Shown: positions 16,833 through 25,858 of the stretch, one piece after another | Layout: the number at the start of each line of letters is the position of its first letter | How positions within the stretch are numbered: the stretch's first letter is position 1 | Assembly (NCBI RefSeq): GCF_004795895.1 | Contig: NZ_CP039250.1 | Coordinates: forward strand, 3,410,001 to 3,474,000 | DNA from: Sphingopyxis sp. PAMC25046 | GTDB lineage: Bacteria; Pseudomonadota; Alphaproteobacteria; Sphingomonadales; Sphingomonadaceae | DNA: 64,000 nucleotides | Reading direction: 5' to 3' | The notes under the pieces: model-generated | What the model saw: the letters and a program-made list of their open reading frames with translations, nothing else | The model's database searches: none | What the model was told of the DNA's origin: nothing | Translations under genes and position numbers: made by a program

Positions 16833-17675
16833 TCAGCGCGATGGAGTCTGATAGGCCGGCGGCAGGATCAGGGCTTCGTCATTCTTCGAAAAGGTCGAAA
16901 GCAGGCTGCGAAGCTCGCCGTGCAGTCGCGAGGAGCCTTGATCTCCCGTCATCATGCCGTTGAAGTAAGTGGCATAGGTTACGAAGATCGAGTCCACCTG
17001 GTCGTTCAGAAGCCTCTCATCGTCCAGCGCCGGTCGCCCGTCCAATATCCACCGCTGGTTGAGCAGCAGACGCGCCAGCACCTGGCGGACCGCGAAATCG
17101 TTGAGCACGTCGAAATAGTCATGCGTGTGGAAGCGACATTCCTCTTCGAGGAGGTAAGCAGCGCCCACGACGGCGGTCTCGAGTAGAGTCCCGAGCATCT
17201 CCTGTGTCAAAATGCCTTTGCGCAGGTTACGGATATCATCCTTGGAATAGAGCGCTGCGAATATCTCATGAAACTCCCGAAACTTTTCCGGCGACTGGAG
17301 CGCGAGAATGTCTAGGGCCTTTTCGTGGAGCATCAGGCTGCTTTCGACCATGTTCGTCTCGTTGAGGCTGATGAACGGGATCGATGCCGCGTGGAGCGGG
17401 AACGTCCTAGTATATTCGTCCCAGATCATCTCCTGCACATAGTCGGGCTCTCGGGAGTCCAGCCGGGCGATGCGTCCCGTACCTTTCAGGACCAGCACCT
17501 GCGGTGAAAATTCGCCCAACACCGCCATCGATTTCTGGATCGTGATAAGCGGGTTGGTCTTGTATGCCTCGATCGATGCGAAATCGATCAGGACGGCATG
17601 ATTGGAAGGGCTAGCGGCAAGGAAGTCGCGCAGCTCCTCGCTTCGCAGACGATTGCTGTCGATGACGACTTGCAT
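16833..17675 (-). CDS. PIN-like domain protein, partner of the DUF4365-TPR gene
   Basis: A 280-residue protein. The start MQVVIDSNRLRS, then AVLIDFASIEAY and a C-terminal segment with VDSIFVTYATYFNGMMTGDQGSS, resembles the spaced acidic residues and sheets of PIN-fold ribonucleases, though the match is weak. The middle (about 110-230) is all-helical. The ATG at 17675 is preferred; a TTG at 17693 would overlap the upstream gene. It follows the DUF4365-TPR gene by 14 bases and was probably inherited with it as a two-gene unit. A toxic nuclease effector is one reading; I have no direct evidence of activity. Confidence 0.7.
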   Translation of the reverse strand: MQVVIDSNRLRSEELRDFLAASPSNHAVLIDFASIEAYKTNPLITIQKSMAVLGEFSPQVLVLKGTGRIARLDSREPDYVQEMIWDEYTRTFPLHAASIPFISLNETNMVESSLMLHEKALDILALQSPEKFREFHEIFAALYSKDDIRNLRKGILTQEMLGTLLETAVVGAAYLLEEECRFHTHDYFDVLNDFAVRQVLARLLLNQRWILDGRPALDDERLLNDQVDSIFVTYATYFNGMMTGDQGSSRLHGELRSLLSTFSKNDEALILPPAYQTPSR

Positions 17676-17689
17676 ACCCTTGCCCTGGC

Positions 17690-19606
17690 TCAAGCGGTAC
17701 CGAGACCCGAAACCGTAAAGCTATGGTAGCTGTCGCCGTCAAGCATACGCAGAGTGAAACCGCCCTCGCTCGGCCGCTCACTCTGTTCAAGAAGAACCAT
17801 CGCCGCCTCGTCAAGCGCCTCCAGCATTTCCGGCGGTGCCGATTGCGCTACGAGTTCCCCACGCAGATGATCGTAGGCCTCCGCACCCTTGTGATGAATT
17901 GCGACGCTCATGATGCAGAGCAGGAGCATCTCGTCTCCGAGCGGCAAGGCGCAAATGACGGCATTGGCCCAGGCTTCGACATCTTGGGGTTGAGCGATCG
18001 CGCAAAGCAGAAAATGATGGAGCGCAGCGCTCCTGTTGCCTTCGCCCGCACGGGTTACCCCTAGATTGAAGCGCGCTCCCGGGTTAATGGCGTCGACCTC
18101 GCGCAAGAGCCTTTCGAGGTCTTCGGGCCGGTCGTGGCCGTCCGGGTGCAGAGCGAGGCTCGCTTCCGCACGGCGCCGCGGCACAACGACCGAGCCCACT
18201 TCCTCGACCAATTGATCACAGATCAAGATCTTGAGTTCGGCTTCTGCCAACAAGCGGGGCGCTGTGCATCCAGGGACCGCCAGCTTGAAACAGCACAGCG
18301 CGGCAGCGACGCATCCCGCCAGTAGCAACGCATCCGCAAGCAGAAATAGGAGATCCGCGTCATCAGGATTCTGGAGCACGGCGCCCCAATAAGCTTGGGC
18401 CGACGCCCTGTAGCGGCCCGATACAAACAGGAGACCGCCAAGCTCGGAGAGATAATAGCCGGTATCCAGATAGGCCGACCGCAGCTTCCGAGCCCGGTTA
18501 TAATGGGCGACGGCGAGCGCGCGTTCATTTTGCGCGCGATAGAAATTGCCGATCGAATAATGGGCCGCCGCCCCGCTCGCTCCGTCGATCGCTCGGGCGG
18601 CAGAAATAGAGGCGTCGAAGAAGGCATCCATGGCAATTCGGCGCGTCCCTTCGTCCTGTGGCGCCTTGTAAATCGTGAGTGAGAGCGCGCCGTAATGCAC
18701 CCCGGTCTGCTCGTGAAAGCCGTTGATGACCGCGAGCTTGACGAGCGCTGGAAGATCGCTTGCGAGCGCGAGACAGGCCTCGAAGGCAAGGTCTTGGCTA
18801 TGATGGGCAAGCCCACGCTCCGCAATGAGCTTGGCCAACGCCTCGGCTTGACGGATGAGGCGTTTACGGCGGAACATTCGCACGAGCGCATAAAGTATCG
18901 AGACAAGATAGTCGTCGGGACCGGGATCCCGCAAGTCGAAGGTTGCACCCGTGACCGTGTCGATGCCGACAGCCAGAAAAGCCGGCTCAAGCCGAGCAAA
19001 GGCCTCGACTTCAGCAGGTTCGTTTGCCGCTCGAGCCAAGGCACCGCGGCTGTCAGTGATCGCTCGGGCAATCGCCCGATCGACATTGTAGCGATCCGCG
19101 ACAGGAATGGCTGAAAGATCGACGCGCAGCGGAACCGCCATGCTTGGAGGATATGCGGAAAGCCGCCGCCGCACTTCGAGCGTTCGCCGGATGTCAGCGG
19201 GCGTCGCCCCGTTCCAACGCTCGCGCGCGCCGAAGCGGTAGGTGAAGGTCTTCTGTTTCTCGCCGAGAACGGTTCTAGACGCGATATACGAGGCCCATTG
19301 CCAGTTAAACGAGGCGTCGGAGCTGTCGTAGCGCACGACGGCGGTCGGCACATCGAATGACAGGAAATAATCGAGCTGATCGACCTTGAGTCTGACCCGA
19401 TCTGCGCGCGCGTTATCGTCGGTTGCGCGAAGCTGAACGTTGAAGGTCAGGCCGGTCGCACTCCCGTCTTCATTGTAGATTTCGACTTCACCATCGATCC
19501 CATAGTCAGGCGACTTTCCGCGATAGACCCAACCGGCCGGAAGCGCGTCTTCAAACCGGCGGATCGATTCCTCTTCAAGTATGTGCGAGCGGGCGCGAAT
19601 AGGCAT
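17690..19606 (-). CDS. DUF4365 nuclease-like domain fused to TPR-like repeats
   Basis: A 638-residue protein. Residues 8-150 form a DUF4365 domain, a PD-(D/E)XK-fold module common in phage-defence loci: SPDYGIDGEVEI gives Asp38 and Glu40/Glu42, and FNVQLRAT the Gln-x-Lys position. Here the expected catalytic lysine is Arg60, so nuclease activity is questionable. A linker to about residue 330 is followed by helical TPR-like repeats (AAHYSIGNFYRAQNERALAV and GRYRASAQAYWGAVLQNPDD) up to about 480, suited to protein binding. It heads a two-gene operon with the PIN-like gene. It lies in the defence island just downstream of Gabija, on the same strand, 158 bases away. Confidence 0.8.
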   Translation of the reverse strand: MPIRARSHILEEESIRRFEDALPAGWVYRGKSPDYGIDGEVEIYNEDGSATGLTFNVQLRATDDNARADRVRLKVDQLDYFLSFDVPTAVVRYDSSDASFNWQWASYIASRTVLGEKQKTFTYRFGARERWNGATPADIRRTLEVRRRLSAYPPSMAVPLRVDLSAIPVADRYNVDRAIARAITDSRGALARAANEPAEVEAFARLEPAFLAVGIDTVTGATFDLRDPGPDDYLVSILYALVRMFRRKRLIRQAEALAKLIAERGLAHHSQDLAFEACLALASDLPALVKLAVINGFHEQTGVHYGALSLTIYKAPQDEGTRRIAMDAFFDASISAARAIDGASGAAAHYSIGNFYRAQNERALAVAHYNRARKLRSAYLDTGYYLSELGGLLFVSGRYRASAQAYWGAVLQNPDDADLLFLLADALLLAGCVAAALCCFKLAVPGCTAPRLLAEAELKILICDQLVEEVGSVVVPRRRAEASLALHPDGHDRPEDLERLLREVDAINPGARFNLGVTRAGEGNRSAALHHFLLCAIAQPQDVEAWANAVICALPLGDEMLLLCIMSVAIHHKGAEAYDHLRGELVAQSAPPEMLEALDEAAMVLLEQSERPSEGGFTLRMLDGDSYHSFTVSGLGTA

Positions 19607-19764
19607 TCACCCCATATGTCGTGTGCGTTCAGACGCCGCAACCAGCAAGGTCCGCACCAGACAGGATAGGTCGTTTTAGCATAGCGCCCAAGGCCCGCGC
19701 CGACCCCCTCAACTGAAATACGTCGCAGCGCCATGCGTCGAGATCGGCGCGACCGCCTTGTCAT

Positions 19765-21543
19765 TCAGGCAGCGGGATCCCCAGGAAGAGCTATCACATT
19801 GGCCCCGCCGAACAGCTCGGTGACTTTGGCGAGCGACGCATCGCTCAGTATTTGTGTGAACAGAAGTGCCAGCCGACGCTTCGGGCGAGAACATGCGACG
19901 TAGAACAAGTTGCGGTTACTCTCGAAAAATGCCGTTCTCTCGACCGGTGGACCAGGGTCGATCCACTCCAGCATTTGAGCGAAATTATACATGTTCCAGC
20001 CGCGGCCAACGACCACGAGGACATTCTCGAACTCGGCGCCCTTGACGCCGTGCTTCGTCGCAAACGGTGTGTGGCCGTCAATGAAGGCGTCAACCGCGAT
20101 CAACTCGTCATAGGGTACGTCGCGCAACTTGCGCAATTGGGTTACCCGGCGCGGTTCCCCATCGACTGGCTCCGGACCGACGGCAGCCAGCTGATTTTCC
20201 CGGTCGATGACAGCCTCGGGGATGCGAATATGTGCCTGGTCCTTGAGGAAGTCCACGATATCCCCGATCGTGCCGGTCGCGCGAAGCTGAACGAGTTGCT
20301 GGAACGACTGGGACCAGGCCGTCTTGTCCTGGTGCCTGCGGATGTTCGGACCACCAGAATCCAGACACCCAAACATCTCGCCATAGCGTTGAGCCTGGAA
20401 AGCCGCACATGCCGGTTCTACCTGGTCCGCCAAGAACTTTATGTGCGGATCCTCCTTCTTTAGCCATGCATCGTTGAACTGACCATATATCCGCTGGATC
20501 GTCGGGTAGCCTTGTTCCCGCGCAAGGACGCTGTGGCTGAGCATCAGGATCTTGGTGTGCTCGACGGCGAAGTCCCATCCTTCGTCGGTGAGACGCCCCT
20601 TGAGATGGTCGAAATAGTCGCGGGCCGCCTCGGGACTGGTGTCGCCGGTCCAATGTCCGCCGCCTTGTCCAGTGCGTCGCTGCCCCGGCCAAGCGTTTGT
20701 GTGAAACAGACGCGCCTCCCCGGGCGCGTCCGCGTCGCTCGGAATTTGGGGTAGCGCCGGCCTCATGCGATTCAGCATCGAGACGATCGGGCCGGCCGAG
20801 CGGAAGTTGGCGTTCTTGTCTATTATCTCAAGTGCCTCATGCTCTACCGCTCCGCATCCATCTCCGTATATTTTCTGCCAGTGATCGCCAAAGAGACCGA
20901 TGACCGGCCCAGTGCCGGTATCGAGAAAATGTTGCTTCAAAGCGGTGACAAACCCCGCATCGGTATCCTGATATTCGTCGATCAGGAGGATTGGGTAGCG
21001 CGCTGTCATCACCGACCGGAATTTCTGCCGCCCAAGGAGTTCCGACATCAGCGTGAGCACGTCCTCGTGGCGCAACGAGACCTCGGTATCGGTAATGCGC
21101 GGATAGCCAAGATCATATTGGATGGCGCGAAGAGCGAGATCGGGCACTCCCGCAGCCGCTAATCGTTCGTCCCAGCCAGGAAGCGTCGGAACCAACGCGC
21201 GTATCTCGGGCTGGAAATCCTGTAAGAGCGACCAACAGAAGCCGTGGATCGTCTCCGGCCGAACTGCAGGATGAGCCTGGACGCGGGAGGTGATCTCGTC
21301 TTTTGCTACGTTTGTGAAGGTTATGCAGCCGATCTGTTGCCGGTTGCGCAGCAGCGCGGTTCCGCGGAGCGCGAGCAGGCGTTCGAGCGCCTTCTCGAGC
21401 GAATAGGTCTTCCCGGCGCCCGCCCCCGCCTCAAGGCGAAAGCTGCGGCCCTCGTCCAGGCACTCGAACACTCTCTCCAATGCAAGGCGGCCCGCGGCCT
21501 CGGCCGGACTCTCCTGATCAGCCATTGTGAGACTGCCCGCCAT
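19765..21543 (-). CDS. gajB: Gabija protein GajB, UvrD-like helicase
   Basis: A 592-residue superfamily 1 helicase: Walker A EAGAGAGKTYSLE (38-50), motif Ia-like CITFTN, Walker B LLIDEYQDTDAG and a C-terminal helicase motif near KGAEFENVLVVVG and FYVACSRPKRRL. In Gabija, GajB senses DNA ends or nucleotide changes produced by phage replication and activates the GajA endonuclease. The start overlaps the end of gajA by about 26 bases (ATG 21543) or 8 bases (ATG 21525); an AGGGGTGG lies upstream of the former. It is longer than the roughly 500-residue reference GajB as I remember it. Confidence 0.87.
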   Translation of the reverse strand: MAGSLTMADQESPAEAAGRLALERVFECLDEGRSFRLEAGAGAGKTYSLEKALERLLALRGTALLRNRQQIGCITFTNVAKDEITSRVQAHPAVRPETIHGFCWSLLQDFQPEIRALVPTLPGWDERLAAAGVPDLALRAIQYDLGYPRITDTEVSLRHEDVLTLMSELLGRQKFRSVMTARYPILLIDEYQDTDAGFVTALKQHFLDTGTGPVIGLFGDHWQKIYGDGCGAVEHEALEIIDKNANFRSAGPIVSMLNRMRPALPQIPSDADAPGEARLFHTNAWPGQRRTGQGGGHWTGDTSPEAARDYFDHLKGRLTDEGWDFAVEHTKILMLSHSVLAREQGYPTIQRIYGQFNDAWLKKEDPHIKFLADQVEPACAAFQAQRYGEMFGCLDSGGPNIRRHQDKTAWSQSFQQLVQLRATGTIGDIVDFLKDQAHIRIPEAVIDRENQLAAVGPEPVDGEPRRVTQLRKLRDVPYDELIAVDAFIDGHTPFATKHGVKGAEFENVLVVVGRGWNMYNFAQMLEWIDPGPPVERTAFFESNRNLFYVACSRPKRRLALLFTQILSDASLAKVTELFGGANVIALPGDPAA

Positions 21544-23593
21544 CGGCCAAATCCACCCCTGTGACCCCGGCCACCAGCCCCGCGGCCACGTCCTCGGGCG
21601 CTAGGACTGGCGCGGGATTCCCCTCTGCCAACCAGCGCAAGCCCTCGACGATGTATCGGGGCGTATCCCACTCGGTATTCTCGATGGCGTGCTCGAGCGC
21701 GAAGCTCGACTTCTTTTGCTCCGAAGCATGCTCGTAGGCCAGCGTCGCCTGGTCTCCCTCGCCTAGCTCGAACATCCCCGGATTTGCGAGGATGAAAGCA
21801 TCTTCGAAGCTGCGCGCGGACGGTCCGCCATCTTGTTCCGGTATTTGATAGGCCAACCGCCGATTACCGTTCACCCTCTCGTCCGGCGCCTTGGCCAGGA
21901 GCTCGGCGGGCGACACGTCAGGTTCGAACCAGTCCTTGATGCATGCATTGCTCGTGAATGTTCCCTGGGCCACCGGCACGGCGACGCGCTTGTTTTTGTC
22001 GTTGGGCGCCACCGAGTCGATATCAGTGATTATGAGGGTCCGAAGTTCGAGAAAGTTGAGGAGGCCGAAGAAGCGGTGCGCATAGGCCCCACCGACCTCC
22101 ATCACGGTGAGATACTGGCTGCTGAGCTGCGCCTGTCCCACAGCAGCTGCGTCGGTCTTGCGAACCATCGAGGGTAGCAGGAGACGTTCCGATGTTCCCT
22201 CGATGAGAATTGCCTTGTCAGCAAAAAACAGATCGCAACGTGACAGCGTAAGATATTGGTGAAGAAACTCGCGAACGTCGGGGTGGGTGCCTGACATTCC
22301 CTGACGGAGATCCTTTACGAGCGACCGCCGCATGCCCTCGCCATCGGGAACTGACAGAAAATACCGAAGACTCTCGAACCGGGCTTCATTTGCCATGTGC
22401 GGTGAGTGCGTCGTTACGACGAACTGCACCGGCCAAGGCCGGTCAGCGTTCAGCTGTGCAACGAAAGCGGCAGCCACCCGCTCGAGCTGCCGAATGAACA
22501 CCTCCTGCATCTGGGGATGGAGATGGGCTTCAGGCTCCTCGATGAAGATCAGATGGACACCCGCAGACGTGGGCGTCGCCTGATACTCTCGGAAGAAGCG
22601 CAAGAGCTGCAGGAGCATATATACGAGATTTCGCGTTCCCAAGCCGTTGTAGGTCTCGGGCAAGGTCATTCCATTTACGCCGCGATACCTGACTCTGGTA
22701 TGATCCTTCAGAAGCTTGTTCACGTCGAAGCTGGTCTCGGTCACGAGCCCGGGATCCGCGAGACCAGGGTATCCGAAAAGATCGAACGTCGGGAGGAGCG
22801 AGGTCAAACCGGAGTTGAAGCTGTTGTGAACGTCCCCCTGGATGGTCTCGACGACTTCCTTGAGCTGCTCAGCTGTGGTTCGTCGGTCAGCATCGATATC
22901 GTCCGTCAGAGCTGACTGAAACAGCACTTCGACGACTTTGCCAAGGACGTCCCGCTCGCGGATCGTGTCGTCGTCGAGGCCGCGCTGGGCGTTGATGAAC
23001 CCGCCTCCGATCAGTGTCGTGAGCATCTTCGTCTCAAGCGTTTTGCGGTTGGTGGCGTCGTTGGGATCAACTGCCTCGAGCGTCCCTGCGTATGCAGCAG
23101 GAAGCCGAATGCTGAGGTCGCGGAAGAAGCGGGCCCGGTCATCGGCGACATTGTCGAGCGGCGTTATGTGGCTCGCGAAAAATGCCTCGGGGGCTGCCGC
23201 CTTGGGGCCGAACCGAAACTCGAGCCGAGCCTCTTCGCACTCGTCATTGAGATCAATAATGCAGTTGCCTAGTGGCCCAAGGTCCGGGGCATCCGTGTCG
23301 TATCCGATGTCGACGACCAGCCGTATCGACGGTAATAGTTCGAGAATATCGACGGCCTCTGGGTCGGCGCGATAGGCTTGGAGCGCGAGCCAGAAGCTTT
23401 CGTGGCAACCGAGCGAGAAATCCTCGAGACGAAAAGCCAGGCTCCCTCCCGACAGAAGGCGCCGAAAGAGCTCAGCGATCGACGTTTTCCCACTGTTGTT
23501 GCGTCCGACGATAAGTGTCGTCGATTCTTCAAACCCGATTTCGACGTCCCGCAGGAGTCGGAAATTCTCTATCTTCGCTCGGACCAATCGCAT
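21518..23593 (-). CDS. gajA: Gabija protein GajA, OLD-family ATPase/TOPRIM endonuclease
   Basis: A 691-residue OLD-family protein. An ABC-type ATPase head starts at residue 1 with Walker A GRNNSGKT (30-37) and Walker B HLIFIEEPEAHLHP. The C-terminal TOPRIM nuclease domain shows Glu465 in ILIEGTSERLLLP and Asp524/Asp526 in IITDIDSV. GajA forms a multimer that nicks DNA at specific sites when nucleotides are depleted. The ATG at 23593 has GGGAGGGA upstream. With the overlapping UvrD-like gene this gives a complete Gabija system; an OLD nuclease plus UvrD helicase of another defence type is the alternative, but the gene pairing and order fit Gabija. Confidence 0.88.
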   Translation of the reverse strand: MRLVRAKIENFRLLRDVEIGFEESTTLIVGRNNSGKTSIAELFRRLLSGGSLAFRLEDFSLGCHESFWLALQAYRADPEAVDILELLPSIRLVVDIGYDTDAPDLGPLGNCIIDLNDECEEARLEFRFGPKAAAPEAFFASHITPLDNVADDRARFFRDLSIRLPAAYAGTLEAVDPNDATNRKTLETKMLTTLIGGGFINAQRGLDDDTIRERDVLGKVVEVLFQSALTDDIDADRRTTAEQLKEVVETIQGDVHNSFNSGLTSLLPTFDLFGYPGLADPGLVTETSFDVNKLLKDHTRVRYRGVNGMTLPETYNGLGTRNLVYMLLQLLRFFREYQATPTSAGVHLIFIEEPEAHLHPQMQEVFIRQLERVAAAFVAQLNADRPWPVQFVVTTHSPHMANEARFESLRYFLSVPDGEGMRRSLVKDLRQGMSGTHPDVREFLHQYLTLSRCDLFFADKAILIEGTSERLLLPSMVRKTDAAAVGQAQLSSQYLTVMEVGGAYAHRFFGLLNFLELRTLIITDIDSVAPNDKNKRVAVPVAQGTFTSNACIKDWFEPDVSPAELLAKAPDERVNGNRRLAYQIPEQDGGPSARSFEDAFILANPGMFELGEGDQATLAYEHASEQKKSSFALEHAIENTEWDTPRYIVEGLRWLAEGNPAPVLAPEDVAAGLVAGVTGVDLADGGQSHNG

Positions 23594-23805
23594 TCGATTC
23601 CCTCCCCCAAGGCCCGGGTCATAGGCGCAGCGGCAAGGCTTGTCGCGACACGAAGGATCCGGAGTGACCGCGACCTCGACGGTCGCTCTCGCTCGAGCTC
23701 ATGATTTATTCCCTAAGACAGAATTGATGGTCCAATTGACCGCGATCGTGGCGGCTACCAGAGCGCGCGCGTTTCCATCCATGCGAGGATGTCGGCAAGC
23801 TTGAA

Positions 23806-23976
23806 CTACGGACGCGGTACCCTTCCCCGGCTCACATCATACTCCTTAGGGAAACCATCCGGGCGATCGCGCCGATAGCGGTCGATGGTGCGCCGCGACA
23901 GCCGCGCCAGCCGAGCGAAATCCTCGACCGAAATGAACTGCGCCTGCGCTGCCAAAGTGATTTCAGCAGCTGTCAT
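23806..23976 (-). CDS. Small AlpA/MerR-like HTH protein
   Basis: A 56-residue ORF. ISVEDFARLARLSRRTIDRY followed by RRDRPDGFPKEY is the helix-turn-helix plus wing pattern of AlpA and excisionase-like DNA-binding proteins (HTH_17 type), where the sequence after the second helix reads as FP-x-hydrophobic. No strong ribosome binding site is visible. It sits between the Gabija operon and the DUF4365 operon, a typical position for a regulator or excision factor of an integrated element. Confidence 0.6.
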   Translation of the reverse strand: MTAAEITLAAQAQFISVEDFARLARLSRRTIDRYRRDRPDGFPKEYDVSRGRVPRP

Positions 23977-24005
23977 ACATCACAGAGGCGACGACCGACG
24001 CACAC

Positions 24006-24269
24006 CTACGCCCCGCTCCGGCGCGACGAGAAAGTCAACATGATGGCTGCGCTTGCAATTCTGGCCAAGCTATCCGACCTGAAACCATTTCTGGCAGATA
24101 GCATGGAGTTTGCCGCCCGCGTTAGCATGGCAAACTGCGGGCCGAGCCGCTGGCACAGGTTGCGCTCGGACGTCCCGTTGCGGATGTTGGCGCTCTCATT
24201 GGCGCAGAAGTCTTCGAAGGCAGCGAAAAAGAGGCGTCGCATCGCGCCGCGCGAGACGTTGCGCCTCAT
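24006..24269 (-). CDS. Short partner of DUF4365 gene, probably C-terminally truncated
   Basis: An 87-residue ORF whose ATG overlaps the stop of the DUF4365 gene by four bases, so it is translationally coupled. The first 50 residues (RRLFFAAFEDFCANESANI then RNGTSERNLCQRLG) look like the N terminus of a family I associate, from memory, with DUF4365 operons, in which the ERN-C-RL motif is followed by another 100 or so residues. Here the sequence after QRLG is low in family character and soon ends. The downstream DNA holds a different gene (23806-23976). Truncation by recombination is the likeliest explanation. Confidence 0.55.
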   Translation of the reverse strand: MRRNVSRGAMRRLFFAAFEDFCANESANIRNGTSERNLCQRLGPQFAMLTRAANSMLSARNGFRSDSLARIASAAIMLTFSSRRSGA

Positions 24270-25261
24270 CGCGCCGCGCCCGCTTGCTGCACCATCGCTG
24301 CCTGAAACTCCTGAATTCGCGGCAGACGGGTCGAAAAGGAGTTCGGCACCATCTCGAAGAATGCCTCGCGAACAACCATCGTGGTCCCGATGTCGGGCAA
24401 CGCGCCATTTTCCACCAGGGCCAGTTCCTGATCGCGGATGTGCCGGACGAGATCGCGTCCCCGCGCAGTGAGCGGTGCGACGAAGTGCGGCTGTTTCTCC
24501 CGGTCGATCCAGTCGATCAGGCAGTCGCCAAAATCGATACGCGCAAGGTTCTGCGCTATCAAAAACCTGACGAACCCAAAGAGGAAGAGATGCTCGTCCT
24601 CCCCCACGCCGAAGCCGAACTCATAATCGGTGCGGGCGAGGTTCGCTTCCGCAACCATCAGCGGCACATCCATGCCATAATAGATCGAGCGCGCGATGTT
24701 CGTCAGGCCGTGCGCGAACAGGTCGAAGTGCGAGACCGGAAAGCTCGCGTTCGCGCTGCGCGTCGCGATCATCGTCGCGCAAACCTCGTTGAGGTCGTCG
24801 ATGAAGCCGCTGCCGTCGATCCCGTCGGTCTCGAACAGTGTCGGAGCGGTGGCGGTCTGGAAAATGCTGTGCTTCGGGAGGCGGACGGCGGCTCCCGCCC
24901 GCTCGCCACGCAGTTGCTGGCGAACGTCCGCCCAATAGGAGATGTCCGTGTCGGGATTGTGAAGGATCAGGAGAACGGGAAGCGGATGCTGTTCGATATA
25001 GCGGCGGTGCTTCGCGTCAAAATAGAACAGGAACGCATCCTCCGTCTCGTTCGCGAAATAGGAGATCCCCGACTTGACCTGCACGCTGAGCAGTCGGCCG
25101 GTCGCATGGCCGGCGGCGTCGACATATTCGATCTGCCCGTCGATGCCGACATCGCCCGTAGGTGTTTCACGCCAGATCAAGCCAAGACGAGCGACGGCGA
25201 CGGCGACGGCGTTCACGCCGAGGCGCTCGGTTTGATAATTTCTCGGGCTTTGAGGCAGCAT
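24266..25261 (-). CDS. DUF4365 domain protein (PD-(D/E)XK-like nuclease)
   Basis: A protein of about 331 residues from ATG 25261, where MLPQSPRNYQTERLGVNAVA matches the usual N terminus; the frame is open 80 codons further upstream but that part has no protein character. The nuclease-like core is intact: GDVGIDGQIEYV gives Asp41 and Glu45, and LLSVQVKSG gives Gln61 and Lys63. The C-terminal half (about 170-331) is helical with no recognised domain. It diverges from the small membrane protein gene at 25418, and a near-palindrome GCGGCAT-GATGCCGC sits just upstream of the start. DUF4365 proteins are recurrent phage-defence components of unknown target. Confidence 0.75.
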   Translation of the reverse strand: MLPQSPRNYQTERLGVNAVAVAVARLGLIWRETPTGDVGIDGQIEYVDAAGHATGRLLSVQVKSGISYFANETEDAFLFYFDAKHRRYIEQHPLPVLLILHNPDTDISYWADVRQQLRGERAGAAVRLPKHSIFQTATAPTLFETDGIDGSGFIDDLNEVCATMIATRSANASFPVSHFDLFAHGLTNIARSIYYGMDVPLMVAEANLARTDYEFGFGVGEDEHLFLFGFVRFLIAQNLARIDFGDCLIDWIDREKQPHFVAPLTARGRDLVRHIRDQELALVENGALPDIGTTMVVREAFFEMVPNSFSTRLPRIQEFQAAMVQQAGAAR

Positions 25262-25317
25262 CGCGGCATGATGCCGCGGTGATCCCCGGCAAGCAATCCG
25301 GATCGTCGCTAGAGAGC

Positions 25318-25389
25318 GGCAGATGTGCCAGATAAGGGCAGATAAAGTCTGCCGTCGTTGGGCTTTGCCGGGAGGGTCTGATATCTGCC
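25318..25389. promoter_or_regulatory. Divergent promoter region with four GGCAGAT-type repeats
   Basis: Between two divergent defence transcripts, GGCAGAT occurs at 25318-25324 and 25337-25343, with the inverted forms GTCTGCC at 25347-25353 and ATCTGCC at 25383-25389. Two direct and two inverted copies within 72 bases suggest operator sites for a shared regulator that controls both sides. Confidence 0.4.
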
Positions 25390-25417
25390 GAGCGGTGCCT
25401 AAAAGGGGGAAGTGAGC

Positions 25418-25756
25418 ATGGAACCAAGCATTCATCCAACCGTCGTGGCCGCCATCATTGCAGCCGTCGTATCCTTCCTGGTCTCCAAGGCCACGCTCCA
25501 CCTAGGCCGCGAAAGACTGGACCGCGAATTCAAACTCGAATTCTCGACAGAGATCGCCATCGGGGCGCTTCTCGATTCTGGCGAATATGACATGCGAACC
25601 TTCGACAGGATCAAGGCCTATCTGCCCGGCTTCGATAGCGACAATGAGTTGCGGCGGCTGCTGATCCGCTCGGGCGGCGTGAGCTTCAAGCGGGAAAGTG
25701 ACGGCGCCGAGCTGTGGGGCTTGCTCGAAAAGCATCGGGGGCAAGCCTTCAAATGA
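25418..25756 (+). CDS. Small protein with one N-terminal membrane helix
   Basis: A 112-residue protein from ATG 25418 (AGGGGGA eight bases upstream). Residues 6-26 (HPTVVAAIIAAVVSFLVSKA) form a membrane helix; the rest is a soluble tail with EIAIGALLDSGEYDMRTFDRI and LRRLLIRSGGVSF, which may be a small winged-helix-like domain. It is followed after 102 bases by the STAND nuclease gene on the same strand, so it may be part of that defence operon, for example as a membrane-bound sensor. No family is recognised. Confidence 0.7.
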   Translation: MEPSIHPTVVAAIIAAVVSFLVSKATLHLGRERLDREFKLEFSTEIAIGALLDSGEYDMRTFDRIKAYLPGFDSDNELRRLLIRSGGVSFKRESDGAELWGLLEKHRGQAFK

Positions 25757-25858
25757 CGTGCCGGGAGCGCAGGATATTAAGCCCGGACCGGATCAAAAAG
25801 CGCGCCCGCCGCGGTTGCGCGCTTCGCGGCGCACCACCATCTTCGCTGCGCAACGAGT

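Noticed and set aside
21915..21940. A GGTTCGAACC T-loop-like sequence
   Set aside because: Lies inside gajA in frame; no acceptor or anticodon stems could be paired around it.
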